From Lachnospiraceae bacterium (GTDB taxonomy: Bacteria; Bacillota; Clostridia; Lachnospirales; Lachnospiraceae), in the NCBI GenBank assembly GCA_900763175.1, contig CAAFJI010000170.1, forward strand, positions 1-9,836: a stretch of DNA of 9,836 nucleotides. Direction: 5' to 3'. The notes beneath the pieces were generated by a model, which searched no databases, was not told the origin of the DNA, and saw only the letters and a program-made list of their open reading frames with translations. Numbering within the stretch: position 1 is the first letter of the stretch; each line of letters begins with the position of its first letter. The translations under genes were made by a program, and so were the position numbers. Positions 1 through 4,829 of this stretch are shown here, piece by piece.

Positions 1-66
1 CATAACCGGTACAGCCAGCAGGAAAATGAGAAGAAACAGACTTATATTTTTTATAACTTTTTTCAT
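1..66 (-). CDS. 5' end of an unknown exported or membrane protein (partial)
   Basis: Only the first 22 codons are present; the gene continues past the left edge. The ATG is at 66-64, preceded by GGGGGA at 72-77 with a 5-nt gap, which is a good ribosome site. The peptide begins MKKVIKNISLFLLIFLLAVP: a short Lys-rich start followed by a long hydrophobic stretch. That is the pattern of a signal peptide or an N-terminal membrane anchor. The start lies 21 nt after the stop of the VWA-FHA gene, so it is almost certainly the next gene of the same operon. Its product can only be said to enter the membrane or leave the cell; nothing visible identifies the family. Confidence 0.8.
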   Translation of the reverse strand, partial: MKKVIKNISLFLLIFLLAVPVM

Positions 67-87
67 GTCTTTCCCCCGAAAACAAAC

Positions 88-1854
88 CTAGCAATTCATA
101 ATTCTTACTTTTACAGTTGCCTTACCCATCTGGAGCACATCTTTATCCCTGAGTACCATCTCTCCAGTTACTTCTACTCCGTTAAGGTAGGTCTTGTTTC
201 TGGAATTATCCCTAATGTAAATTCCATCCTGGTGCTGGATAATATATGCGTGTTTTCTGGATGTCTGTTTTCTGCTTTCAGAAGGTGAGTTCAAAACAAC
301 ATCCACATCGCACTCATTTCCACGGCCAAGGATCAGCTCATCTCTCAAGGTACGGACTACAAAATCTGTATTGCCCTCGAATGTAATCTCAAACTGGATC
401 TTCACGCCTGTGTCATAAGCACCGTCAATAGTTTCCTCATCATCGAATCCGTCACCAGGCATTCCCACTGTTTCCTCATCACCGGAATCATACTGGCCAC
501 CAGGGCTATACGGATCGTTATAACCATTTCCATATGGATCATTATTTCCATACGGATCGTTATTTCCATACATATCATCAGCCAGTGTCTGATCATATCT
601 GTTGTAATCTTGCTGCTGAGGCAGATATTCCGACTCAAACTCTTCTCCGTTGTCCCTATTCCGTTTCGCAAGAATCACAATAATAATAATCAGGGCAATG
701 AGAACCATTCCAGCTGCAATACAGATGATCATATTTTCTTCAAAGAAGGCTGTGATTTTCTCAGTAAGAGACTTCTCCGGCTCCGGTGTTGGCGTTGGCG
801 TTGAAGTGGGAACCGGAGTCAGAGTAGGTGTGGGACTTGGTTCCGGTGTGGCTGTTGGTTCCGGAGTCGGGCTTGGCTCCGGTTCTGCTGTTGGCTCCGG
901 GGTCGGGAACACTACATTATCAAGGCCAAGAGAGAACACGTATTTTTTACTCTGAACCGTATAGTTTCCTGGATTAAACGTAATCTGCCATCTGATGTCA
1001 CGCTGTCCAAAGCTTTCCAGTGGCGGCTGCACATATACCTGATAACTGGAACGCATAACATTTCCGATTGTCTGAACAGCTTCTGTGATAGACATATCGC
1101 TATAGGAGTATAGATAGCCTCCTGACTGCTGCGCGATCTGTCCCACTGATTTCAGGCTGGCGTTGGCATCATTTCCCTTCAGACCCACCGCATAAATAGG
1201 AACCCTGGTAGATGCGAAATCTGCAACTACCTGATCTACAGAATATGCTCCGTCAGAGTCATCCATGCCGTCTGTAAAAAGGATAATGGCTGCTCTGCTT
1301 GGAATGTTCTCTGTTTTCTTTCTCTGTCCATCCAGTGCATAGGAAAGACCCTTATACAGGAAAGTATCATTTGCAACACGGTCAATCCCCTGAATCGCAC
1401 CGTTTAAAGCATTTTTATCTGAGGTGGAATCGCATACAGATGTGATTTCGGAACCGATGGTAATAATACGTGCATAATCATTATCCGCCATGGAATTTAC
1501 AAATTCCGTCATACTGTTGCGAATCTCCTGCATTTCTTCCGCTGTTATGGATTTGGAAACATCAAGGCAGAAGATATAAGAAGTTCCAAGTCCATAGGAC
1601 TGGTAGGTCTGTGAATCTATGACCGGAATTGCCTGCTCCTCATTCATATTTACAGAAAGCTGTTCTGCACTTAATACATCCTCCGTCGCCCTTCCTGTAC
1701 TGTCAAGAGCACTTACATATAAGTAAACATCGTTTCCCCATTGCACAATCTGGCTGATGTTTAACACATCCACATCTGCAAATACATTGACCTGCAGCAT
1801 AAATACTCCAAACAAAACAGTAAGTAAAAACTTCCTCAAATGTCGTTTTCTCAT
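88..1854 (-). CDS. Receptor-like membrane protein: extracellular VWA domain, Pro/Thr spacer, TM helix, cytoplasmic FHA domain
   Basis: 588 aa. Residues 1-26 form a signal peptide (basic start, hydrophobic core, VFA before D27). A von Willebrand factor A domain spans about 90-275 with a complete-looking MIDAS metal site: D98-x-S100-x-S102, T164, and D195 in TDGMDD. A Pro/Thr/Glu spacer (about 316-360) leads to one TM helix (about 374-397) followed by KRNR, which places the C-terminus in the cytoplasm. An acidic tail with GNNDPY repeats (430-450) precedes an FHA domain (about 485-585) with the expected GRG at 510-512, SRKH at 532-535 and NKTYLNG at 553-559. VWA domains usually bind protein ligands through Mg2+; FHA domains bind phosphothreonine peptides. 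The protein thus looks built to connect an outside binding event to Ser/Thr-kinase signalling. Its ATG overlaps the stop of the OmpA-like gene (ATGA), with GAGGG 9 nt upstream. The ligand and the kinase are unknown. Confidence 0.93.
   Translation of the reverse strand: MRKRHLRKFLLTVLFGVFMLQVNVFADVDVLNISQIVQWGNDVYLYVSALDSTGRATEDVLSAEQLSVNMNEEQAIPVIDSQTYQSYGLGTSYIFCLDVSKSITAEEMQEIRNSMTEFVNSMADNDYARIITIGSEITSVCDSTSDKNALNGAIQGIDRVANDTFLYKGLSYALDGQRKKTENIPSRAAIILFTDGMDDSDGAYSVDQVVADFASTRVPIYAVGLKGNDANASLKSVGQIAQQSGGYLYSYSDMSITEAVQTIGNVMRSSYQVYVQPPLESFGQRDIRWQITFNPGNYTVQSKKYVFSLGLDNVVFPTPEPTAEPEPSPTPEPTATPEPSPTPTLTPVPTSTPTPTPEPEKSLTEKITAFFEENMIICIAAGMVLIALIIIIVILAKRNRDNGEEFESEYLPQQQDYNRYDQTLADDMYGNNDPYGNNDPYGNGYNDPYSPGGQYDSGDEETVGMPGDGFDDEETIDGAYDTGVKIQFEITFEGNTDFVVRTLRDELILGRGNECDVDVVLNSPSESRKQTSRKHAYIIQHQDGIYIRDNSRNKTYLNGVEVTGEMVLRDKDVLQMGKATVKVRIMNC
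424..480 (-). other. Acidic tail segment with two possible phosphothreonine sites (DEETVG and DDEETIDG)
   Basis: This encodes residues 459-477 of the VWA-FHA protein, lying between the TM helix and the FHA domain. Two Thr residues, T462 and T475, each follow an acidic run (DEET, DDEET) and precede Val or Ile. Threonines in acidic surroundings next to an FHA domain recall GarA-type proteins, where a phosphorylated N-terminal Thr is bound by the protein's own FHA domain. Phosphorylation here is inference from this resemblance only. Confidence 0.4.
505..567 (-). repeat. Short in-frame repeat encoding GNNDPY-type units
   Basis: Within the cytoplasmic tail of the VWA-FHA protein, an 18-bp unit encodes GNNDPY twice and then degenerates (GNGYNDPY), covering residues 430-450. 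The two full copies differ by only a few bases, which suggests recent duplication. The segment is likely a flexible spacer between the membrane and the FHA domain. Confidence 0.7.
775..909 (-). repeat. Pro/Thr/Glu-rich spacer repeats (PTPEP-like)
   Basis: Residues 316-360 of the VWA-FHA protein are almost all P, T, E, S and A in imperfect PTPEPT/PEPSPT units. At the DNA level they form short GGTTCCGG/GGCTCCGG-type repeats. Such spacers are stiff and extended; this one sits just outside the membrane and would hold the VWA domain away from the TM helix, within or through the cell wall. The plus-strand reading of this stretch, a Gly/Val/Ser-rich peptide, is a shadow of the repeat. Confidence 0.8.
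1851..1854 (-). promoter_or_regulatory. ATGA stop/start overlap coupling the OmpA-like and VWA-FHA genes
   Basis: On the minus strand the OmpA-like gene ends in TGA (1853-1851) while the VWA-FHA gene starts with ATG (1854-1852), sharing two bases. Overlaps of this kind usually couple translation, so the ribosome finishing one gene restarts on the next. A GAGGG ribosome site (1864-1868) lies inside the end of the upstream gene. This points to matched amounts of the two proteins. Confidence 0.85.
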
Positions 1855-2996
1855 TGTCCTTGTCCCTCTTCGCTTTCCTGTTTATTCAGTATCGCATCCA
1901 TTTCCTGGATCATTTCCTGATCCTTTAACCGAAATTTGATTTCCACTCTTCTGGATCTGTCAGCGTTTACCGTTCCGTCCTCATTGTAAATAGGAGATTT
2001 ATTGGCACAGCCATTTACCGTGATCAGTGATTTCAGCAGGTTCTGCGTATCAGCTGTTAAAAACTGGCAATCCTCACTGAGAAAATATTCTGCCACGCTC
2101 CATGCTCTTTGCTGGGACAGTTCCAGGTTATGCAGGTAAGATCCTGTATCATCTGTATGTCCTTCTACGATAATCTCCCCAATGTATTCCTGAAATTGGG
2201 GCTGCAGCAATACATTCATATATACGGGCATAAATCTCTGGAAAAATTCCTTGCCCTCTTCGCTTAATTCGTTTCCATCTGTAGGAAACAGGATCGAACT
2301 CTCAAATAGAATAGCTCCTGTGGTCTTGTCAGCCTGTATCTGAATCTCGCTGGCTGTAAGAGCCTGATTTAGTTCTTCTATCAGCTGTCCACGGACACCT
2401 ACAATCTGTTCGATCTGAACTGCCTGGGCATCTAACTGGGTCTGCTGAGCCACAAGCTGTTCTTGTTGGACTGTCAGCTGTTCCTGCTGGACTGCAAGTT
2501 GTCCCTGCGCTGCCTCTAATTGCTCCTGCTGAGTGGCGAGCTGGGTTTGCTGAGTTTCCAGCTGGGTCTGTTGCTCCCCTACCAACTGCTGCTGGGCTGC
2601 AAGCTCGTCCTGTTTCATCTCCAGCTCTGCCTTCTGACTGTCTATCAATGCCTGCTGGGCATCCAGCTGGTCCGTCCGTTCATCCAGATCAGCTCTTACA
2701 ATTGCCATCGCAGACTGCTGATTTTCCAGCTCCTGATTTTTCTGCTCATAAGCCTTTTCCTGTTCTTCCAGATCCGTTTTATAAATGGCCAGAACCGAAT
2801 CCTGCTCTTCCCTCATTTCCTGCTGCAAAGCCGCTGTATCTGCATCGTTTCGTTCTCTTGCGTCGATGTACTGATAAATGGCAAAGAAGAATAAAAGCAC
2901 AAATACAAGAAGCAGTCCGCAGTACAGATCCGAATAGGTTTCCCAGGGGCTGAAAGTTTCCTTGTCCTCATATTCTGAATCATACCCTCTTCTCAT
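1851..2996 (-). CDS. MotB/ZorB-like stator subunit: one TM helix, long coiled coil, OmpA-type peptidoglycan-binding domain
   Basis: 381 aa from the ATG at 2996-2994. A GTG 45 nt upstream (3041) is in frame but would overlap the upstream gene and lacks a clear ribosome site, whereas GAGAGGAAGAGGG directly precedes this ATG. Residues 1-22 are cytoplasmic. D23, in the stretch WETYSDLYCGLL, sits at the start of the single TM helix (about 25-44), where MotB and ZorB carry their proton-accepting Asp. Residues about 47-217 are a Glu/Gln-rich coiled coil with seven near-identical heptads. An OmpA-like domain (about 225-357) shows EGHTDD at 278-283, the LSQQRA motif at 293-298 and RSRRVEI at 347-353, the family's peptidoglycan-contacting elements. 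With the preceding MotA-like gene it should form an ion-driven stator anchored in the wall. Gram-positives have no outer membrane, so this is not a true OmpA porin. Confidence 0.93.
   Translation of the reverse strand: MRRGYDSEYEDKETFSPWETYSDLYCGLLLVFVLLFFFAIYQYIDARERNDADTAALQQEMREEQDSVLAIYKTDLEEQEKAYEQKNQELENQQSAMAIVRADLDERTDQLDAQQALIDSQKAELEMKQDELAAQQQLVGEQQTQLETQQTQLATQQEQLEAAQGQLAVQQEQLTVQQEQLVAQQTQLDAQAVQIEQIVGVRGQLIEELNQALTASEIQIQADKTTGAILFESSILFPTDGNELSEEGKEFFQRFMPVYMNVLLQPQFQEYIGEIIVEGHTDDTGSYLHNLELSQQRAWSVAEYFLSEDCQFLTADTQNLLKSLITVNGCANKSPIYNEDGTVNADRSRRVEIKFRLKDQEMIQEMDAILNKQESEEGQGQ
2427..2573 (-). repeat. Seven tandem 21-bp units encoding QQ(T/E)QL-type heptads
   Basis: Seven consecutive seven-residue units (residues 142-190 from the ATG at 2996) read QQTQLET, QQTQLAT, QQEQLEA, AQGQLAV, QQEQLTV, QQEQLVA and QQTQLDA. 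Each has Leu at the same place, with Ala, Val or Thr at the second core position. The 21-bp DNA period makes copy-number change by slippage likely, and each gain or loss would keep both frame and heptad phase. They form the most regular part of the coiled coil. Confidence 0.85.
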
Positions 2997-2997
2997 A

Positions 2998-3010
2998 CCC
3001 TCTTCCTCTC
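2998..3010 (-). promoter_or_regulatory. Ribosome binding site that fixes the start of the OmpA-like gene
   Basis: The 19 nt between the TGA of the channel gene (3018-3016) and the ATG at 2996 read almost entirely as purines on the minus strand, including GAGAGG followed by AAGAGGGT. AGAGG lies 8 nt before the ATG. This favours 2996 over the upstream GTG at 3041 as the translation start. Confidence 0.8.
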
Positions 3011-3015
3011 TTTTT

Positions 3016-3714
3016 TCAGCTTTGCTGTTTCTGGTTTGCACTTATAACACGGAGTTCTGCAAGAATTGCATGCAAAGTCTGCATCAAGGTGGCATCTGGA
3101 GTGAGCATGGACATCATCTCTGTCTGACATTTGCTGATAAAAGCCCGCAGTGTCCGTTCTGCACTTCCTATGATAATTCTTCTCAGGATCTGGAAAATCA
3201 ATGCGAGAATCGCACCTACAATAGACGTATTAAAAGCAGTACGCATACCGGAAATCAGAATCCCGATAGACAGACTCATAGATTCCGTTGTACTTAAATC
3301 CAGGGTAGACAGACCTTTTACAATTCCATAAAAGGAGCCTACAATTCCTAGTGTTGTCAGTAGGCCCGGAATCATAGAACCATAGGCGGAATGACCCGGT
3401 CCGTGGATAGCAGACTGTGGATTGATAAAATCATACACTTCACATACGCTGTTGTTCTTTCGCATCAGATCCAGATTGCTTAAAAAGCGCTGCCAGCAAT
3501 CGTCTAAAGCTTTACAATTCAGGAAATTCGGTGAATTATAAAGATAGCTTCCATCAGACCTGCGCTCTCCTAAAAGTTTATGTGCTTTTCCAAGAGCTTT
3601 CTGAACTTTTTTCACAGGAAGCAGGCATAAAATCACTCCTGTTACAAAAATTACAGCCATGGTAAGATAAATCCAGAAATCTACCCTTGTTAAAATATCT
3701 CCTGCCATCTTCAT
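3016..3714 (-). CDS. MotA/TolQ/ExbB-family (ZorA-like) ion channel subunit
   Basis: 232 aa with three TM segments: about 12-33, 113-134 and 148-178. Between the first and second is a cytoplasmic loop of about 80 residues, the TolQ/ExbB/ZorA layout. The second helix begins with the family signature (IPGLLTTLGIVGSFYGI, 115-131) and the third contains GMRTAFNTSIVGAIL (156-170). Thr/Ser residues 120/121 and 163/164 sit where the family lines the ion path. Members form a pentamer around two copies of the single-TM partner, here the next gene. The tail after the last helix is only about 55 residues, unlike the long coiled tail of Zorya ZorA. The ATG at 3714 has GGGGGA 9 nt upstream; Met3 would sit too far from that site. 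Coupled ion is H+ or Na+, not decidable here. Confidence 0.9.
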   Translation of the reverse strand: MKMAGDILTRVDFWIYLTMAVIFVTGVILCLLPVKKVQKALGKAHKLLGERRSDGSYLYNSPNFLNCKALDDCWQRFLSNLDLMRKNNSVCEVYDFINPQSAIHGPGHSAYGSMIPGLLTTLGIVGSFYGIVKGLSTLDLSTTESMSLSIGILISGMRTAFNTSIVGAILALIFQILRRIIIGSAERTLRAFISKCQTEMMSMLTPDATLMQTLHAILAELRVISANQKQQS

Positions 3715-3840
3715 ACGTCACTTTCCCCCAAAAAATTTCCAGTATCTTATTTCAAAATTCTGCAAAATCCCTGCTTCTTTTCTTTGTTTTTCCGGAGCCT
3801 CAGCCGAATCCAGCTGCCGCTGTCCGGTCTGCAGCTTTTT
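3715..3840 (-). other. Intergenic stretch between the RCC1-like gene and the channel gene
   Basis: 126 nt without a convincing gene. Read on the minus strand, it begins with a GC-rich part containing short imperfect inverted repeats (GCTGC/GCAGC, CCGGA/TCCGG) that are not followed by a T-run, so I do not call a terminator. The second half is A/T-rich and ends in GGGGGA, the ribosome site of the channel gene. No well-spaced -35/-10 pair stands out, but a weak promoter for the channel operon here cannot be excluded. Confidence 0.5.
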
Positions 3841-4764
3841 CTATTTTATATTACACTGGCCTTTTCCGTTGTAGCCTGTTGCAAAAATTTCTCCTGTATC
3901 GCAGATTCCAATGGTATGGTCATATCCTGCTGCAATGGATATCATATTTTTCCAGGCATTTACATTACATTCTCCCTGCTTGTTTTCTCCGGTAGCATAG
4001 GTTTCTCCACTCTCGTCTCTGGCCACCAGGAAGCTGTTTCCAGCTGCTATTTCTGTAATCTTTTTCCACTGGGTAAATTCCCGGGGATTACAGTTCTCTG
4101 CCCCTGCAAATACAATGGTTCCATCCGTTGTAAGGCCTGCTGTATACGCATATCCCGTATCTACCTGTTGTATGTCGTTCCACTTGGATACCTCACACTG
4201 TCCACTATCATTATCTCCATAAGCAGATACTGTTCCATCTGTGTGTAAAACAACCGTGTGCACATCTCCAATGGCTACTGTCCGTACATTTTCTTCCTCC
4301 TCCAGGGACTTTCGGATCGTCTCATCCATAACACCAAACACCTGAATTGTGCCGTCTTCCATAACTGCCAGAGAACACTGCATTCCTGCGGCAATATAGC
4401 TGACCTTTTCCAATCCGTCTATCCTACACTGTAAACTGGAATCGGAACCAGCTGCATGAACATCTCCATAAGCATCCAGTGCAACAACATGGTCGTCTGA
4501 AATGGCTACCTGCTGTAAATCCCGCCAGTCTTTCGTGGCATCCTGGTTCTCATACTCTTCTCCTGCAAGAAACAGCTTTCCCTCTCTGATCCATGCGGAA
4601 TGATCCAGGGATGCAGAAGTCAGCTTATCTATCATATCCGGGTTTTTTATGACTTTCCGTTTTTTCAGGACTCCGCTAAAGGTAAGGATAATGATTACCG
4701 CTATAACAGCTTCCAGGACAAACAGGGAAATTACTGCGATTCGTTTTATTCTCTTCTTTTTCAT
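3841..4764 (-). CDS. Membrane-anchored extracellular RCC1/BLIP-II-like beta-propeller protein
   Basis: 307 aa from the ATG at 4764. An in-frame GTG at 4770 lies inside the ribosome site AAAAGGTGG (4767-4775) and is therefore unlikely to be the start. After MKKKRIKRI a single hydrophobic helix (about 8-29) anchors the N-terminus, and the basic start places the rest outside the cell. Residues about 49-307 form roughly seven repeats of about 38 residues. The pattern is AAG..H...L..DG.V.A.G.N..GQC.V..W..I, most clearly blades 4, 6 and 7 (HTDGTVSAYGDNDSGQCEV is blade 4). The last blade stops at GQCNIK; the segment just after the membrane (MIDKLTSASLDHS) matches the missing strand, so the ring probably closes by N/C 'velcro' and the protein is complete. 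Such propellers bind proteins; the partner is unknown. It sits between the giant MBG gene and the channel operon. Confidence 0.88.
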   Translation of the reverse strand: MKKKRIKRIAVISLFVLEAVIAVIIILTFSGVLKKRKVIKNPDMIDKLTSASLDHSAWIREGKLFLAGEEYENQDATKDWRDLQQVAISDDHVVALDAYGDVHAAGSDSSLQCRIDGLEKVSYIAAGMQCSLAVMEDGTIQVFGVMDETIRKSLEEEENVRTVAIGDVHTVVLHTDGTVSAYGDNDSGQCEVSKWNDIQQVDTGYAYTAGLTTDGTIVFAGAENCNPREFTQWKKITEIAAGNSFLVARDESGETYATGENKQGECNVNAWKNMISIAAGYDHTIGICDTGEIFATGYNGKGQCNIK

Positions 4765-4766
4765 AT

Positions 4767-4775
4767 CCACCTTTT
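4767..4775 (-). promoter_or_regulatory. Ribosome binding site of the RCC1-like gene
   Basis: AAAAGGTGG on the minus strand ends two bases before the ATG at 4764-4762. The site overlaps the alternative GTG at 4770 and begins directly after the terminator U-tract, leaving no room for a separate promoter between hairpin and gene. Confidence 0.75.
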
Positions 4776-4807
4776 AAAGAAGCCGCCGCACTTTTCGTAC
4801 GGCGGCT
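4776..4807 (-). terminator. Strong hairpin terminator or attenuator between the giant MBG gene and the RCC1-like gene
   Basis: Arms 4781-4791 and 4797-4807 form an 11-bp stem (8 perfect GC-rich pairs AGCCGCCG/CGGCGGCT, then U-G, A-U and C-G) closing a GAAAA loop. On the minus strand an AAAAA run precedes it (4811-4815) and TCTTT follows (4780-4776), a somewhat short U-tract. It lies 22 nt after the stop of the giant gene. A smaller inverted repeat AGAGT-GAT-ACTCT sits at 4816-4828. Since the next gene's ribosome site follows at once, it may act as a leaky terminator or an mRNA-stabilising hairpin rather than a full stop. Confidence 0.8.
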
Positions 4808-4829
4808 CCGTTTTTAGAGTATCACTCTT

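Noticed and set aside
650..955. Plus-strand Gly/Val-rich ORF
   Set aside because: Antisense shadow of the Pro/Thr spacer of the VWA-FHA gene; low-complexity sequence keeps the opposite frame open.
2520..2953. Plus-strand Leu-rich ORFs opposite the coiled coil
   Set aside because: Shadows of the Gln-rich heptad repeats (antisense CAG/CTG codons read as Leu); no ribosome site or domain.
2997..3041. GTG at 3041 as the start of the OmpA-like gene
   Set aside because: It would overlap the channel gene by 26 nt and lacks a clear ribosome site, while an ATG 45 nt downstream has a strong GAGAGG site and leaves a short N-terminus like that of MotB/ZorB.
3016..3714. A complete Zorya defence system
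   Set aside because: Only the ZorA/ZorB-like motor core resembles Zorya; the ZorA tail is missing and no ZorC, ZorD or ZorE is present in the window.
3715..3840. Terminator or promoter between the RCC1-like and channel genes
   Set aside because: Short GC inverted repeats are not followed by a T-run, and no -35/-10 pair with 16-18 bp spacing is convincing.
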